Assembly: GCF_014155765.1 (NCBI RefSeq)
Contig: NZ_SCKT01000008.1
Coordinates: 52,550-116,549, forward strand
Direction: 5' to 3'
Length of the DNA: 64,000 nt
Source of the DNA: Pantoea dispersa
GTDB taxonomy: Bacteria > Pseudomonadota > Gammaproteobacteria > Enterobacterales > Enterobacteriaceae
Shown here in pieces: positions 1-11,140 of this stretch. The notes beneath the pieces were generated by a model. That model made no database searches. It saw nothing but the letters and a program-made list of their open reading frames with translations, and had not been told where the DNA came from. The position numbers were made by a program, and so were the translations under genes. How positions within the stretch are numbered: position 1 is the stretch's first letter; each line of letters begins with the position of its first letter.

Positions 1-34
1 TTTGTACTGCCTGTTACTGCTTACTTGTTTTGCC

Positions 35-121
35 TGGTGCGAAGAGAGGGACTTGAACCCTCACGTCCGTAAGAACACTAACACCTGAAGCTAGCGCGTC
101 TACCAATTCCGCCACCTTCGC
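35..121 (-). tRNA. leuT: tRNA-Leu (CAG)
   Basis: An 87-nt class II tRNA with encoded CCA lies on the minus strand. The 5' GCGAAGG pairs with the 3' end before CCA, a long variable arm is present, and the anticodon loop TTCAGGT gives CAG. It reads CUG leucine codons. It is the third gene of an Arg-His-Leu cluster matching the E. coli argX-hisR-leuT-proM order; the expected proM would lie just left of base 1, outside the window. Confidence 0.97.
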
Positions 122-137
122 ATGTCCCAGCAAAATC

Positions 138-214
138 TGGGGTGGCTAATGGGACTCGAACCCACGACAACTGGAATCACAATCCAGGGCTCTACCAACT
201 GAGCTATAGCCACC
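138..214 (-). tRNA. hisR: tRNA-His (GTG)
   Basis: A 77-nt tRNA with encoded CCA and the extra 5' G opposite discriminator C that is typical of tRNA-His. The anticodon is GTG, within the loop TTGTGAT. It sits between tRNA-Arg and tRNA-Leu on the same strand with short spacers, so it is probably cut out of one polycistronic precursor. Confidence 0.97.
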
Positions 215-303
215 ATAATTCTGGTGCGTAAGCGTAACCGCTTACTCAATACACTGCATAACGCGGTTAAACCAACCACCGAAGCTCTTGCGCACAAACT
301 AAA

Positions 304-380
<77 letters not shown>

Positions 381-401
381 GTAGCGCCGTTGCGGATGGG
401 C

Positions 402-430
402 ATACTACGTATTTGACTCCAGGCTGTCCA
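402..430 (-). promoter_or_regulatory. sigma-70 promoter of the tRNA cluster
   Basis: On the minus strand the -35 box TGGACA is followed by exactly 17 nt and the -10 box TAGTAT. A GC-rich stretch (GCCCATCCGC) then leads into the tRNA-Arg precursor. GC-rich discriminators are typical of stringently controlled stable-RNA promoters. Boxes and spacing are seen directly; stringent control is inferred. Confidence 0.8.
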
Positions 431-442
431 GTGCTTTTTCAT

Positions 443-466
443 AAAAAAATCGCGTTTGCTTACGCT
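443..466 (-). terminator. possible terminator after wecG
   Basis: On the minus strand a short GCGT/ACGC stem with an AAGCAA loop is followed by ATTTTTTT. The stem is only 4-5 bp, so this is a weak intrinsic terminator candidate. It lies about 75 nt beyond the wecG stop and before the tRNA promoter. Confidence 0.35.
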
Positions 467-539
467 TTGTGCATTCCGTCGATAAATAACGCAATTTGCC
501 TGCTTAACCTGCCGGAATTACAGCACTATTCCTGCCGCG

Positions 540-1274
540 TTACAGATCACCGCGCCAGTGATAGCGTAAATATTTGAGCAGTTTTAACTGACGACGCCAG
601 CGTGATGGCTGGCGAATCAGGCGATACAGCCACTCCAGCCCTAATTGCTGCCAGATGCGTGGCGCACGCGTGACGTGGCCGGTAAAGACATCATAGGTGC
701 CGCCGACGCCCATATACAGCGCGTGCGGCCAGTGTTCGCGGCAGTCGCGCATCAGCAGCTCCTGGCGCGGCGATCCCTGCGCCACGGTCACAATCTGTGC
801 CCCGCTGGCGGCGATGCGCGCAAATAGCGCCTCACGTTCGGCAGGGGCGAAGTAGCCGTTCTGGCTGCCCACGATGTTGACATTCCACTGACGGCGTAAT
901 TTATCGCAGGTTTCCTGCAGCACCTGCTCACGCCCGCCGATTAAAAATACCGGAATACCGCTGCGGCCCGCCTGTTCCATCAGCGCTTCCCACAGATCGG
1001 CGCCGGCGATACGGTTCACCGTTAGCTGCGGGTATTTTTTACGCAGCGAACGCACAATGCTGATGCCGTCCGGGTATTTGATCTCCGCGGCGGCGATCAG
1101 CGCGCGCAGCTGGGCATCCTCTTCCAGCGTCAGCATCTTTTCGGCGTTGATCGCCACCAGCGTGCCGCTGCGCGGCTTGCCGTCCGGCAGCAGAAAGTGA
1201 AGAAAGCTCGCCATATCGGCGAAAGCGTGTAAATCGATGCCGCGCAGGGTATAACGCGGATGATCGGTTTCCAT
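540..1274 (-). CDS. wecG: UDP-ManNAcA transferase of ECA synthesis
   Basis: WecG adds N-acetylmannosaminuronic acid to GlcNAc-PP-undecaprenol, giving lipid II of enterobacterial common antigen at the cytoplasmic face of the inner membrane. The 244-residue product has the WecG/TagA/CpsF (GT26) pattern: a VAINAEK motif near residue 40, a YPDGISIVR motif near 68, and the conserved [11 protein letters not shown] near 188. The length matches E. coli (about 246). It is the last gene of the ECA operon, 28 bp after wzyE. The basic C-terminus ([17 protein letters not shown]) fits peripheral membrane binding. Confidence 0.96.
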   Translation of the reverse strand: METDHPRYTLRGIDLHAFADMASFLHFLLPDGKPRSGTLVAINAEKMLTLEEDAQLRALIAAAEIKYPDGISIVRSLRKKYPQLTVNRIAGADLWEALMEQAGRSGIPVFLIGGREQVLQETCDKLRRQWNVNIVGSQNGYFAPAEREALFARIAASGAQIVTVAQGSPRQELLMRDCREHWPHALYMGVGGTYDVFTGHVTRAPRIWQQLGLEWLYRLIRQPSRWRRQLKLLKYLRYHWRGDL

Positions 1275-1302
1275 GGTCGGTATTTCCCGTCAGGCCCGGA
1301 GG

Positions 1303-2646
1303 TTAAGCAGAGCGCGATAAAACTGGCTCCGCGCGCGGGCGAATCAGCCCGGCACGCGCTAACAGCCAGAAAAGTAACTTCGCCAGCCCAACACAGGCGG
1401 CGAAAATCAGGCAAAAGAACACCACGCGCGAGCCGAAGGCATCCAGCCCTTCGCGCGCCAGCACGATCATATTGAACACCGCGCCAAAGCAGAAGCTTTG
1501 CAAAATGGCACCGCTGTAGCGGTTGCCGGCTTCGCGCCCCTGCTGGTAGAGAGAATCAAACCCTTTCATCAACAGCCCGACCGCTATCGCCCCAAGGGGA
1601 ATAAAACCTGCGCCACCCATGATCAGCAGCGAACCGAGCAACGTAGGTGAAATCGCCAGCCCGGAGTGATTATTCAGCAATTCCCAGGTGAAATAGTTGG
1701 CGCTGTTGAGCACCATCGATGGCCGATCCGGCCACAGCCAGCCCGGGATAAACACGTAGAAATCACGCCAGATCGGGGCCAGCCCCTGAAAATCGATTTT
1801 GTCGTAATTCTGCAGCAGCAGCGCAAGGTTTTCCCACGGCGAAAAGGTGTCGCGCGTCAGATAGAGAAACGTGTAAAACGCTTCATCGCCCACCACATCC
1901 AGATTGTAACGACGCAGCGCCAGCCAGAACATGCCGCCAATCGCCATCACGCCGGCCCCGACCAGCATCCACAGCGTAATCCAGCCGCGCGTAATGCCGA
2001 TGAACAGGAACAGCGCAAAGGCGATGATGATATTGGCGCGCGTCCCGCCCACCAGCGCATAGGTCAGCAGACCAAACGCCACCGTGATCAGCAAAAACAG
2101 CAGCCACTGGCGCTGGGTAGGATTAAGAAAATAGCGGATCAGCATTGCCGGAATGAAGAAGTAGAAGAAACGCTTGAGCGCCACGCCGGACACTTCGCTG
2201 GAGAAGATCTGGTTATAGGCCGACAGCCGGAACAGCAGCAGGCCGTTATGCATAAAGAACACCGTGACGGTTCCCACCGCCACCAGCGCCAGCAGCAGGC
2301 AGGTCAGATGGGTTTCCACCCGGTTCATCGTCAGCCAGGGTTTGCGCGGCGCCGCCTGCGCAGGCCGCAGCCGCACTTTATAGCTGACGTAATAGATGGC
2401 GTAGAAACTGGTAGCGGCCAGCAGTGCCTGCAGCAGATAGTCTGCCGGCACCACGCTGACGTTAAAGCGGAACACCAGCACGCTGGTCAGCGGAAAGCCA
2501 AAGTAAAAGGTCAGTAAAAACAGCAGGGTAAAGAACAGGTGGAAATTAAAACGCACCCGTTTAAATTCGCGCCAGGTCAGCGTCAGAATGAAGCCCAGCG
2601 AAAACAGATACACCACCAGCAGACCACTAAACTGCAGCAGGCTCAT
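1303..2646 (-). CDS. wzyE: ECA polysaccharide chain polymerase
   Basis: WzyE joins ECA trisaccharide units on undecaprenyl pyrophosphate at the periplasmic face of the inner membrane. The 447-residue product is almost entirely hydrophobic, with about 11 predicted membrane segments and a large periplasmic loop, as expected for Wzy proteins; E. coli WzyE has about 450 residues. Its start overlaps the wecF stop by 4 bp, so translation is probably coupled. It acts with WzxE (flippase) and WzzE (chain length), both encoded in the same operon. Confidence 0.95.
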   Translation of the reverse strand: MSLLQFSGLLVVYLFSLGFILTLTWREFKRVRFNFHLFFTLLFLLTFYFGFPLTSVLVFRFNVSVVPADYLLQALLAATSFYAIYYVSYKVRLRPAQAAPRKPWLTMNRVETHLTCLLLALVAVGTVTVFFMHNGLLLFRLSAYNQIFSSEVSGVALKRFFYFFIPAMLIRYFLNPTQRQWLLFLLITVAFGLLTYALVGGTRANIIIAFALFLFIGITRGWITLWMLVGAGVMAIGGMFWLALRRYNLDVVGDEAFYTFLYLTRDTFSPWENLALLLQNYDKIDFQGLAPIWRDFYVFIPGWLWPDRPSMVLNSANYFTWELLNNHSGLAISPTLLGSLLIMGGAGFIPLGAIAVGLLMKGFDSLYQQGREAGNRYSGAILQSFCFGAVFNMIVLAREGLDAFGSRVVFFCLIFAACVGLAKLLFWLLARAGLIRPRAEPVLSRSA

Positions 2647-3713
2647 GTTGACTCCCTTTCACTCTCCGCCAGCGCGTGGCGCCATCCCGCCAGATAGCCC
2701 GGGGCAAAAAAGGCGATAGCGGAACGATCGCACTGCGCCAGCTGACGCTGCGCCTCCGCCACGCGCGTGCGATCCAGCGCATCAGCGCTAAATAACACCG
2801 GCAGCCCCTGCTCGCTCAGGTCACGCCAGAACGGATTCTTACGGTTGACTACAAACGGAATGCCGGCCTGAATCAGCAGGCACAGCGTACCGATGCCCTG
2901 CTGACGCTCGAACATAAAATAACCGAGCTGACAGCGACTCAGCAATTGCAGATAGGCAGTGAAGTCGATTTTGTCGCGCAGCAGCGTCACCTGGCCGCGC
3001 GGAAACAGGCGCTGCGCGGCAGCATCAATCTCATCGATGTACTCATAGTTGCTGGCCGGATAACCGAGCGGGATCACCACGTTAACCTGCTCACCAAACT
3101 GGCGGCGAATCGCCTGCAATCCTTCAATGTGCCGGTTGCTGCGATCGCCCGAGTTGCCGAGCAGAATGGTAAAGCTGTCGCTGGCGGCAGGTGCAGGTAT
3201 CGCGGCCTCCGGCATACGCGTTGGAAAATAGAGCAGCGAAGTGGGCACGCGCGGATGGCGCTGCTGGAAAAAGTGCAGATCGCCGCGCGTGGCAAACACC
3301 TGCGCCATGCGCCCCTGGGCGATACGCCGCAGCAGATAAAACAGGCGGTACTTTAGCCCGGCACCCTCTTCATAGAGATCGGCGCCCCAGACGTGCCAGA
3401 ACGCCTGCTGTCGCCGCAGCTTGCCGCTGAGCAGCGCCAGCCACAGGCGCGGATTGAACTGGCCGTGAAAGAAGAAGCGCTGACGGCGATCAGCGGCGCG
3501 TGCGATCACCGCCTGCGCCAGCGCGCGCTTGCTGGGATACACGTCGATCTGCAGCTGAGGATAGGCCAGCAGGGTATCCGGCGCGGCCGACACCACCATA
3601 AACTGACGCGGCGCGTCGGCTGGCGATTCAACGCTCATGACGTCGTTAAAAAAGCGCAGCAGCGTGTGATTGTGATGCGGGATATCGGAGCCCAGCACGT
3701 GAAATAGCGTCAT
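2643..3713 (-). CDS. wecF: Fuc4NAc (TDP-4-acetamidofucose) transferase
   Basis: WecF adds the third sugar, 4-acetamido-4,6-dideoxygalactose, to ECA lipid II, giving lipid III. The product (356 aa from the chosen start) begins [17 protein letters not shown], closely like E. coli WecF, and carries FFHGQFNP, HxWGADLYE and GNSGDRSN motifs of GT56. The start at 3713 is preferred over an upstream ATG at 3749 because it matches the family N-terminus and forms an ATGA overlap with the wzxE stop. The 3' end overlaps wzyE. Confidence 0.95.
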   Translation of the reverse strand: MTLFHVLGSDIPHHNHTLLRFFNDVMSVESPADAPRQFMVVSAAPDTLLAYPQLQIDVYPSKRALAQAVIARAADRRQRFFFHGQFNPRLWLALLSGKLRRQQAFWHVWGADLYEEGAGLKYRLFYLLRRIAQGRMAQVFATRGDLHFFQQRHPRVPTSLLYFPTRMPEAAIPAPAASDSFTILLGNSGDRSNRHIEGLQAIRRQFGEQVNVVIPLGYPASNYEYIDEIDAAAQRLFPRGQVTLLRDKIDFTAYLQLLSRCQLGYFMFERQQGIGTLCLLIQAGIPFVVNRKNPFWRDLSEQGLPVLFSADALDRTRVAEAQRQLAQCDRSAIAFFAPGYLAGWRHALAESEREST

Positions 3714-4963
3714 TTTTTCCGGCAATAAATCAAGAAAGCGCCACAGCAAAGGGCAAAGTAGAGCACGTAGGTCGCCATGTAAGCCTGCGCCGCGCCCGCC
3801 GTTCCGTGCAGTGGGATCAACCAGTGCGCAAAGGCGGTCAGCAGCACAAACTGGCTGATTTCCGTGAGAATATAAAAGCGCAGTGAGGCTTTGGCGATCA
3901 CCAGGTATCCGAAAACATAGGCGCCTACTTTAAAGACGTCACCGCACAACTGCCAGACAAAAAGATCGCGCATGGCGCTGAACTGCGGGGAAAACAGCAG
4001 CCAGATGGCGACATCGCGCAGCAGCCAGACGCAAAAGCTGGCCGCCGCCACCGCCGGCAGCACAAAGCGCAGCGCGCGGCCAATTTCGCGCGCGATGTCG
4101 GCTTTATGCTCCAGCCGCGCCAGCGTTGGCAGCAGCCAGACGCTGAACGTGGCGGTGATAAATTGCAGATACGCATCGGAGATGCTGGTGACGCCCTGCC
4201 ACAGCCCGACCTGCGCCCAGCCCTGCTGCTGCGCCAGCAGATTACGCATCATCACCCAGGCTACCGGCAGGGTCACGGCCGTCATCAGCGCCATCAGGGT
4301 AAATTTGGCCAGATTACGCGCCAGCGCCGGCTGCCACTGCGGCATCAGCCAGCGCAGCGGCAGTTCCTCGCGGTGGCGTCGCAGCATCCACAGCGCCGGC
4401 CCGACCAGCAGCGCCGGCACCAGCGCCAGCCCGACCAGCGCACCGGCATAGCCACCCAGCCACCAGCACAGCACATAACCCACCACACCGATCAGGCTGC
4501 CGGCGATCAGCGCCAGCGCGTTACCGCGCGCATCGCGAAAACCTTTCAGCAGCGCCAGCGTCAGGTTGGCCCAGGCAATACCCAGCTGCAAAAAAGCGAC
4601 GATGCGCACCACGTTTTGCCAGGCGGCGTGGCCAAACAGCGCCCGGCTGATGGGCTCCGCCGCCAGCAGGAACAGCAGCGCCAGCAGTGTGGAAAACCCC
4701 AGCACCATTGCCGACGCGGTGCCGGTCACGGCGCGCAGCTGCGCCGGCTGCTGGCGGAACTGCGCGACATAGGTGGTTACGCCGTTAAAGATACCCGCGC
4801 CGGCCAGCACGCCGAGCACGGTAATCAGCTGGCGAAAGTTACCCGCCTGGCCGACACCCTCGGGGCCGAAGCTCACCGCCAGCAGTTTCACCACCAGCAG
4901 GCCAGCGACAATTTTTACCAGCGTGGACGAGGCGGTCCACACTGAGGCTCTGGCTAACGACAT
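3710..4963 (-). CDS. wzxE: ECA lipid III flippase
   Basis: WzxE moves the undecaprenyl-PP-trisaccharide from the cytoplasmic to the periplasmic side of the inner membrane. The 417-residue product has about 12 hydrophobic segments of the MOP/polysaccharide-transporter family and an N-terminus ([17 protein letters not shown]) typical of WzxE. Length equals the E. coli protein (416). It starts exactly where wecE ends and overlaps wecF by 4 bp, so it is an internal operon gene. Confidence 0.95.
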   Translation of the reverse strand: MSLARASVWTASSTLVKIVAGLLVVKLLAVSFGPEGVGQAGNFRQLITVLGVLAGAGIFNGVTTYVAQFRQQPAQLRAVTGTASAMVLGFSTLLALLFLLAAEPISRALFGHAAWQNVVRIVAFLQLGIAWANLTLALLKGFRDARGNALALIAGSLIGVVGYVLCWWLGGYAGALVGLALVPALLVGPALWMLRRHREELPLRWLMPQWQPALARNLAKFTLMALMTAVTLPVAWVMMRNLLAQQQGWAQVGLWQGVTSISDAYLQFITATFSVWLLPTLARLEHKADIAREIGRALRFVLPAVAAASFCVWLLRDVAIWLLFSPQFSAMRDLFVWQLCGDVFKVGAYVFGYLVIAKASLRFYILTEISQFVLLTAFAHWLIPLHGTAGAAQAYMATYVLYFALCCGAFLIYCRKK

Positions 4964-6093
4964 CAGGCAAAGAAGCTCAGCAGCGAACTGATTACCGTAC
5001 GCTGGTTGTTGTCCGACAGGTTGTAGAACAGCGGCAGCCGCAGCAGGCGCTCGCTCTCGCGCGTAGTGAACGCATCCGTGCCGTGGAAGCGGCCAAAACG
5101 CGTGCCGGCCGGTGAGGAGTGCAGCGGGATATAGTGGAACACGGTGAGGATCTCCGCTTCCTTCATCCAGTTAATCAGCGCCTGGCGATCCTCGCTGTCG
5201 CGCAATTTGAGATAGAACATGTGGGCGTTGTGACGGCAGCTGGCCGGCACCGCCGGTAACGCAATGCGCCCGCTGGCCGCCAGCGGCTGCAGCGCGTCGT
5301 AATAGTTTTGCCACAGGCGCAGACGCTGCTGGTTGATGCGTTCCGCCGCTTCCAGCTGTGCCCACAGATAAGCCGCCTGCAAATCCGCCATCAGGTAGCT
5401 GGAACCAATATCGCGCCAGGTATATTTATCCACCTGTCCACGGAAGAACTGGCTGCGGTTGGTGCCTTTTTCGCGGATGATCTCCGCACGCTCGATCAGT
5501 TTCGCCTCGTTGATCAGCGTGGCGCCGCCTTCACCGCCGGCAGTGTAGTTTTTCGTCTCATGGAAGCTAAAGCAGCCAATATGGCCGATGGTGCCCAGCG
5601 CGCGCCCTTTGTACTGCGACATCACGCCCTGCGCCGCATCTTCAATCACATACAGCTGATGCTTCGCTGCCAGCGCCATGATGGTATCCATCTCGCACGC
5701 CACGCCCGCGTAATGTACCGGCACGATGGCGCGCGTTTTCGGCGTGATTGCCGCTTCAATCTGCGTTTCGTCGATATTCAGCGTATCCGGGCGCACGTCG
5801 ACGAACACAATGGTGGCGCCGCGCAGCACGAAGGCGTTGGCGGTGGAGACAAAGGTGTAGCTCGGCATGATCACTTCATCGCCGGGCTGGATATCGATCA
5901 GCAGCGCGGCCATCTCCAGCGAAGCGGTGCACGAGGGCGTCAGCAGCACTTTTTTGCTGCCAAAATGCTGCTCCATCCACTGCTGACAGAGCCGGGTAAA
6001 GCCGCCGTCGCCGCACAGCTTGCCGCTGGCCATCGCCGACTGCATATAGTCAACTTCGGTGCCCACAACCGGGGGCGCATTAAATGGGATCAT
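4963..6093 (-). CDS. wecE: TDP-4-keto-6-deoxyglucose aminotransferase
   Basis: WecE converts TDP-4-keto-6-deoxy-D-glucose to TDP-4-amino-4,6-dideoxygalactose, using PLP and glutamate, on the path to TDP-Fuc4NAc. The 376 residues (same as E. coli) show the DegT/DnrJ/EryC1 fold: phosphate-binding SCTASLEMA near 54, the EDAAQG motif near 151, and SFHETKN with the PLP lysine at 181. The start overlaps the wecD stop by one base (TGATG), indicating coupling with the next enzyme of the pathway. Confidence 0.97.
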   Translation of the reverse strand: MIPFNAPPVVGTEVDYMQSAMASGKLCGDGGFTRLCQQWMEQHFGSKKVLLTPSCTASLEMAALLIDIQPGDEVIMPSYTFVSTANAFVLRGATIVFVDVRPDTLNIDETQIEAAITPKTRAIVPVHYAGVACEMDTIMALAAKHQLYVIEDAAQGVMSQYKGRALGTIGHIGCFSFHETKNYTAGGEGGATLINEAKLIERAEIIREKGTNRSQFFRGQVDKYTWRDIGSSYLMADLQAAYLWAQLEAAERINQQRLRLWQNYYDALQPLAASGRIALPAVPASCRHNAHMFYLKLRDSEDRQALINWMKEAEILTVFHYIPLHSSPAGTRFGRFHGTDAFTTRESERLLRLPLFYNLSDNNQRTVISSLLSFFA

Positions 6094-6788
6094 CAGGCTT
6101 TCCTGTAAAACCAGTAGGCGGTGCTTTCCAGCCGGGCACCGCTGCGTAAATAGAGGCGCATCGCCGTAAGATTGCTGAGCTGGGTCGCGACCCGCAGACG
6201 CTCGAGCTGGCGCACCCGGCCCCAGTCGGCAGCTGCCAGCAGCAAACGCTGACCGACGCCGTTGCCCTGCGCCGCCGGCAGCACCGCCAGCAGACCGATA
6301 CGCGCATCACCGGCGACTTCGCGCATGGAGACGAAACCCTGCAGCGCGCCCTGCTCGTCGCAGGCGATCAGACACTGGTGATCAAAAGTGCCGCGCACCG
6401 CGTTCTCAATCCACTGTGCGTAGAAGCGGCCGCTGTCTTCAGCGTCAAACCAGGGAGCACGAAAACGGCTCTGGCTAAACGCCTGGGCCGCTGCCGCGCG
6501 CAGCTGCGGGATCTGCGCTTCGCGCGCGATGCGCACGCCGGTCTGCCGTTCGGTGCGTTTGATATTGATCGCCAGATCCGCTTCGCCTTCCACCAGCTGA
6601 AAACCATACTGGCTCAGCGCATCTATCGCCGCGCTGTCCTGCGCCGGCACCTTAACCTGCCACAGCGTGTAAGGCTGCTGCAGCGCCTCGGCCAGCGGCA
6701 CATCGCCATCCAGCGTCAGCCGCGCCGTGGCGCAGCGGAAGAAGTCGCTCTCCCACGCGAGAGGATCAATACTGACGAGGACGGGCAT
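6093..6788 (-). CDS. wecD: TDP-fucosamine N-acetyltransferase
   Basis: WecD acetylates TDP-4-amino-4,6-dideoxygalactose with acetyl-CoA, giving TDP-Fuc4NAc. The 231-residue protein has a variable N-terminal half and a GNAT domain in the C-terminal half ([20 protein letters not shown] near 165, the acetyl-CoA loop; ESTAYWFYR at the end). The block [20 protein letters not shown] is highly family-specific. The family start [12 protein letters not shown] lies inside the 3' end of rffH, giving a 23-bp overlap. Confidence 0.95.
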   Translation of the reverse strand: MPVLVSIDPLAWESDFFRCATARLTLDGDVPLAEALQQPYTLWQVKVPAQDSAAIDALSQYGFQLVEGEADLAINIKRTERQTGVRIAREAQIPQLRAAAAQAFSQSRFRAPWFDAEDSGRFYAQWIENAVRGTFDHQCLIACDEQGALQGFVSMREVAGDARIGLLAVLPAAQGNGVGQRLLLAAADWGRVRQLERLRVATQLSNLTAMRLYLRSGARLESTAYWFYRKA

Positions 6789-7647
6789 GCAGAATATCCA
6801 GCAAATACTGGCCGTAGCCGGTTTTGGTCAACGCCTGTGCCGCTGCCAGCAGCTGCTCATCGCTCAGCCAGCCGTTGCGCCAGGCAATCTCTTCAAGGCA
6901 GGCAATTTTAAAGCCCTGGCGTTTCTCCACCGTTTGCACGAACACGCTGGCCTCAATCAGGCTGTCGTGGGTGCCGGTGTCCAGCCAGGCAAAGCCGCGC
7001 CCCAGCAGCTCCACCGCCAGTTCGCCCTGCTCCAGATACATCTGGTTGATGGCGGTAATTTCCAGCTCGCCGCGCGCCGAGGGCTGCACCTGCTTCGCAA
7101 ACTCCACCACGCGGTTATCGTAAAAGTAGAGGCCGGTGACTGCCCAGCGCGATTTCGGCTGCTGCGGCTTCTCTTCAATCGACAGCGCGTTGAAGTCGTC
7201 ATCAAACTCCACCACGCCAAAACGTTCCGGATCCATGACCTGATAGGCAAAAACCGTGGCACCGTGGCTGCGCGCGGCCACCTTTTTCAGTTTCGGACTG
7301 AAGCCCTGGCCGAAGTAGAGATTGTCGCCCAGCACCAGACAACAGCTATCGTCGCCAATAAAGGATTCGCCGATGATAAAGGCCTGCGCCAGGCCATCCG
7401 GGCTCGGCTGCTCGGCATACTGCAGCTGCAGGCCAAATTCACTGCCATCCCCCAGCAGCCGCTCAAAATGGGCGCGATCGTCCGGCGTGGTAATAATAAG
7501 AATGTCGCGAATCCCCGCCAGCATCAGCACCGACAGCGGATAGTAGATCATCGGTTTGTCGTACACCGGCAGCAGCTGCTTGGATATCGCCCGGGTTATC
7601 GGGTGCAGGCGCGTGCCCGAGCCACCGGCTAAGATGATACCTTTCAT
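6766..7647 (-). CDS. rffH: Glucose-1-phosphate thymidylyltransferase (ECA)
   Basis: RffH joins dTTP and glucose-1-phosphate to give TDP-glucose, the first step toward TDP-Fuc4NAc. From the start at 7647 the protein has 293 residues, as in E. coli, opening with [16 protein letters not shown], the nucleotidyltransferase signature. AGGAGGAG lies just upstream as a very strong ribosome binding site, so a longer upstream ATG is rejected. A second paralogue (rmlA/rfbA) in an O-antigen cluster elsewhere is likely but cannot be seen here. Confidence 0.95.
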   Translation of the reverse strand: MKGIILAGGSGTRLHPITRAISKQLLPVYDKPMIYYPLSVLMLAGIRDILIITTPDDRAHFERLLGDGSEFGLQLQYAEQPSPDGLAQAFIIGESFIGDDSCCLVLGDNLYFGQGFSPKLKKVAARSHGATVFAYQVMDPERFGVVEFDDDFNALSIEEKPQQPKSRWAVTGLYFYDNRVVEFAKQVQPSARGELEITAINQMYLEQGELAVELLGRGFAWLDTGTHDSLIEASVFVQTVEKRQGFKIACLEEIAWRNGWLSDEQLLAAAQALTKTGYGQYLLDILHARPRQY

Positions 7648-7670
7648 CGTTGCTCCTCCTGCATGCGTGC

Positions 7671-8747
7671 TTAACGCGGGGTGGCTAAGCCCAGACGCTC
7701 GCCGCGATAACTGCCGTTGAGAATCGCCTGCCACCACTGCGGATTGGCCAGATACCACTGCACGGTTTTGCGGATGCCGCTGTCGAATGTTTCCTGCGGC
7801 GTCCAGCCCAGTTCACGGGCGATTTTACTGGCATCAATGGCATAGCGCAGGTCGTGGCCGGGACGATCGTGGACAAAGGTGATCAGCTCCCGGTAGCTGC
7901 TCAGCCCGGCAGCGCGCTGTTGCGGTGCCAGCTCATCCAGCAAATCACACAGCGTCTCCACCACCTCAATATTGCGCCGCTCATTGTGGCCGCCAATGTT
8001 GTAGGTCTCGCCCACTTTGCCGCTGCTGACTACGGTGTACAGCGCGCGGGCGTGATCTTCCACATACAGCCAGTCACGAATCTGGCTGCCGTTGCCGTAC
8101 ACCGGCAGCGGCTTACCGGCCAGCGCATTGATAATGGTGAGGGGAATCAGTTTTTCCGGGAAATGGTAAGGCCCATAGTTGTTGGAACAGTTGGTGACCA
8201 CCACAGGCAGTCCGTAGGTGCGCAGCCACGCGCGCACCAGATGGTCGCTGCTGGCTTTGGTCGCCGAATAAGGGCTGCTCGGGGCGTACGGCGTGGTTTC
8301 GGTAAAGAAATCTTCCGTGCCGTGCAGATCGCCAAACACCTCGTCGGTGGAGATATGGTGCAGGATGAAGCCCTTCTTGCGCTCATCCGTCATGCCGTTC
8401 CAGTAATGGCGCGTCGCCTCCAGCAGCTGGTAGGTGCCGACAATGTTGGTTTCGACAAAGGCGATTGGCCCGTCAATCGAGCGGTCCACGTGACTCTCAG
8501 CCGCCAGATGCATGATGCAGTCCGGCTGGTACTGCGCCAGCACGCGATCCAGCGCGGCGCGGTCGCAGATATCGACCTGCTCAAAAGCAAAGCGCGCATC
8601 CTGCTCAACCGGTGCCAGCGACGCCAGATTGCCGGCATAGCTCAGCTTATCCACCACCACCACCCGGTGGTCGGTATTGGCAATCAGGAAGCGCACCAGC
8701 GCGGAGCCAATAAAACCGGCGCCGCCGGTGACTAAAAACTGTTTCAT
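7671..8747 (-). CDS. rffG: dTDP-glucose 4,6-dehydratase (ECA)
   Basis: RffG converts TDP-glucose to TDP-4-keto-6-deoxyglucose using bound NAD. The 358-residue protein has the Rossmann motif [11 protein letters not shown] at the N-terminus, the DExF segment ([11 protein letters not shown]) near 130, and the YSATKAS catalytic Tyr/Lys near 165. The start at 8747 has AAGGAG upstream and an ATGA overlap with wecC; a longer start in the same frame has no ribosome binding site. It lies 23 bp before rffH. Confidence 0.95.
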   Translation of the reverse strand: MKQFLVTGGAGFIGSALVRFLIANTDHRVVVVDKLSYAGNLASLAPVEQDARFAFEQVDICDRAALDRVLAQYQPDCIMHLAAESHVDRSIDGPIAFVETNIVGTYQLLEATRHYWNGMTDERKKGFILHHISTDEVFGDLHGTEDFFTETTPYAPSSPYSATKASSDHLVRAWLRTYGLPVVVTNCSNNYGPYHFPEKLIPLTIINALAGKPLPVYGNGSQIRDWLYVEDHARALYTVVSSGKVGETYNIGGHNERRNIEVVETLCDLLDELAPQQRAAGLSSYRELITFVHDRPGHDLRYAIDASKIARELGWTPQETFDSGIRKTVQWYLANPQWWQAILNGSYRGERLGLATPR

Positions 8748-10003
8748 CGCCAGACTCCTTTGGTATCCACAATCCACGGCTGCGTCACCTGTTCAGGGGT
8801 GACGGCGCGGAACTGCGCATGATCGACCAGCATCACCAGGATGTCGGCGTGTTGCAGGGCATCAGCCAGCGGCACCAGCGTAGCGCGTTCGGCGAGCTGC
8901 GGCGGAATATCCGCCACATGCGGCTCGACCACCCAGGTGCGGCCGCTGTGCCAGCCCGCAATACGCTGCGCCACCGACATCGCCGGGCTTTCACGCAGGT
9001 CATCAATATTAGGTTTGAATGCCAGACCGAAACAGGCGATGGTCACGTCCGTGGCACGCTTGCCGCTAGCCGTCAGGCACTCGGCCAGCGCCTGTTTAAC
9101 CTGATCCAGCACCCAGCCCGGCTTGGCATCGTTAACCTCACGCGCGGTCCGGATCAGCCGTGCCTGCTGCGGGTTTTGCGCCACGATAAACCACGGGTCG
9201 ACCGCAATGCAGTGGCCGCCAACGCCCGGTCCCGGCTGCAGGATATTGACGCGCGGATGGCGGTTCGCCAGCGCAATCAGTTCCCACACGTTGATCCCCT
9301 GTTCGGCGCAGATCAGCGACAGTTCGTTGGCAAACGCGATGTTCACATCGCGGAAACTGTTTTCCGTCAGCTTGCACATCTCTGCGGTGCGCGCGTTAGT
9401 TTCCACGCACTCGCCGCGCAGGAAAATGCGATACAGCTCGCTGGCGCGCGCCGAACAGGCCGGCGTCATGCCGCCAATTACGCGGTCATTTTCCAGCAGC
9501 TCGACCATTACTTTCCCCGGCAGCACGCGCTCGGGGCAGTAAGCGATAAACACGTCAGGCTGCTCGCCATGCTGCGGGAAGCGCAGATCCGGGCGCGCCG
9601 CCGCCAGCCATTGCGCCATCTGTTCAGTAGCGCCCACCGGCGAGGTTGATTCGAGGATCACCAGATCGCCGGCTTTCAGCACCGGCGCAATCGACAGCGC
9701 AGCCGCCTGCACGTAGCTGAGATCCGGCTGATGATCGCCGACAAACGGCGTCGGCACGGCAATCAGAAAGGCGTCGGCAGCTTCAGGCTGGGTGGTGGCG
9801 CGCAGGTTGCCGTTGTGCACCGCTGCACGTACTACGTCGCCCAGTTCAGGCTCGACGATATGAATTTCGCCGCGATTAATGGTTTCCACCGCGCGCGCAT
9901 TGATATCCACGCCGATGACCTGTTTCCCGTGCGAAGCAAAAACGGCTGCCGTCGGCAGCCCAATGTAGCCCAGTCCGATAACGGAAATGGTTGAAAAACG
10001 CAT
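8744..10003 (-). CDS. wecC: UDP-ManNAc 6-dehydrogenase
   Basis: WecC oxidises UDP-N-acetylmannosamine twice to UDP-N-acetylmannosaminuronic acid, the donor used by WecG. The 419-residue product (E. coli 420) has the N-terminal NAD fold [14 protein letters not shown], the central helical domain, and the catalytic cysteine in [15 protein letters not shown] near residue 250. It follows wecB by 2 bp and overlaps rffG by 4 bp, so the donor-sugar enzymes are tightly coupled. Confidence 0.96.
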   Translation of the reverse strand: MRFSTISVIGLGYIGLPTAAVFASHGKQVIGVDINARAVETINRGEIHIVEPELGDVVRAAVHNGNLRATTQPEAADAFLIAVPTPFVGDHQPDLSYVQAAALSIAPVLKAGDLVILESTSPVGATEQMAQWLAAARPDLRFPQHGEQPDVFIAYCPERVLPGKVMVELLENDRVIGGMTPACSARASELYRIFLRGECVETNARTAEMCKLTENSFRDVNIAFANELSLICAEQGINVWELIALANRHPRVNILQPGPGVGGHCIAVDPWFIVAQNPQQARLIRTAREVNDAKPGWVLDQVKQALAECLTASGKRATDVTIACFGLAFKPNIDDLRESPAMSVAQRIAGWHSGRTWVVEPHVADIPPQLAERATLVPLADALQHADILVMLVDHAQFRAVTPEQVTQPWIVDTKGVWR

Positions 10004-10005
10004 AG

Positions 10006-11130
10006 TTAAACTCTGTGTTGTTTAAGTGCCTGCAGGATGCGCGCGCAGGCATGGCCATCGCCATACGGATTGTGCGCACGGCTCATCGCCTGCCACGCCT
10101 CGTCGTCCTGCAATAGCAGGCTGACTTCAGCAACAATTTTATTCACGTCGGTGCCGACCAGCTTCACCGTACCGGCCGCGACCGCTTCCGGCCGCTCGGT
10201 GGTTTCGCGCATCACCAGCACCGGTTTGCCCAGCGACGGCGCCTCTTCCTGGATGCCACCGGAATCGGTAAGAATCAGCCAGGCGCGATTCATCAGCCAG
10301 ACAAACGGCAGGTACTCCTGCGGCTCAATCAGAATGATGTTGTTGATACCGCTCAGAATACGGTTCACCGGCTCGCTGACGTTAGGGTTGAGGTGCACCG
10401 GATAGACGATTTGCAGCTGCGGATGCTGACGCGCCAGCTGCGCCAGCGCGCTGCAGATGCGTTCAAAGCCTTCGCCAAAGCTTTCGCGCCGATGGCCGGT
10501 AACCAGAATCAGCTTTTTACCGGCCTCAAGGAACGGGTAACGCGCCGCCAGGCGGGCATTGAGATCGGCATCATCCAGCACGCGATCGCGTACCCACAGC
10601 AGCGCGTCGATCACCGTATTGCCGGTGACGAAAATGCGCGCGTCGGGCAGATTTTCGCGCAGCAGGTTTTGCCGCGAATTTTCTGTCGGCGTGAAGTGAT
10701 AGCTGGCGAGATGACCGGTCAGGGTGCGGTTGGCCTCCTCCGGCCACGGTGACATCAGGTTACCGGTCCGCAGACCCGCCTCAACGTGGCCCACCGGAAT
10801 CTGATGGTAAAACGCGGCCAGGCTGGCGGCAAAGGTGGTAGTGGTATCGCCGTGCACCAGCACGACATCCGGCTGGAAGTCTGCCAGCACGGTCTTCATA
10901 CCCTGCAAAATGCGGCTGGTGATCTCGGTCAGTCCCTGTTCGGGCCGCATAATATTGAGGTCATAGTCGGGCTGCAGCCGGAAAAGGCGCAGTACCTGGT
11001 CAAGCATTTCACGATGCTGTGCCGTCACGCACAGGCGCGATTCGAAGGCAGCATCCTGCGCCAGTGCCTGCACCAGCGGAGCCATTTTGATCGCTTCAGG
11101 GCGCGTGCCAAATACAGTCAGAACTTTCAC
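10006..11130 (-). CDS. wecB: UDP-GlcNAc 2-epimerase (non-hydrolysing)
   Basis: WecB interconverts UDP-GlcNAc and UDP-ManNAc. The protein reads [19 protein letters not shown] at the N-terminus, [10 protein letters not shown] near 117 and [11 protein letters not shown] near 290, all hallmarks of the non-hydrolysing epimerase family. The start chosen is a GTG at 11130 (374 aa), with AAGAGA about 8 nt upstream and 10 bp after the wzzE stop. An in-frame ATG at 11166 would overlap wzzE and add residues absent from the family. Confidence 0.94.
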   Translation of the reverse strand: MKVLTVFGTRPEAIKMAPLVQALAQDAAFESRLCVTAQHREMLDQVLRLFRLQPDYDLNIMRPEQGLTEITSRILQGMKTVLADFQPDVVLVHGDTTTTFAASLAAFYHQIPVGHVEAGLRTGNLMSPWPEEANRTLTGHLASYHFTPTENSRQNLLRENLPDARIFVTGNTVIDALLWVRDRVLDDADLNARLAARYPFLEAGKKLILVTGHRRESFGEGFERICSALAQLARQHPQLQIVYPVHLNPNVSEPVNRILSGINNIILIEPQEYLPFVWLMNRAWLILTDSGGIQEEAPSLGKPVLVMRETTERPEAVAAGTVKLVGTDVNKIVAEVSLLLQDDEAWQAMSRAHNPYGDGHACARILQALKQHRV

Positions 11131-11140
11131 GCGGATTCTC

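Noticed and set aside
1666-2517. A 283-codon plus-strand frame
   Set aside because: It lies antisense within wzyE; composition (His, Gln, Arg-rich) is that of a shadow frame in GC-rich DNA.
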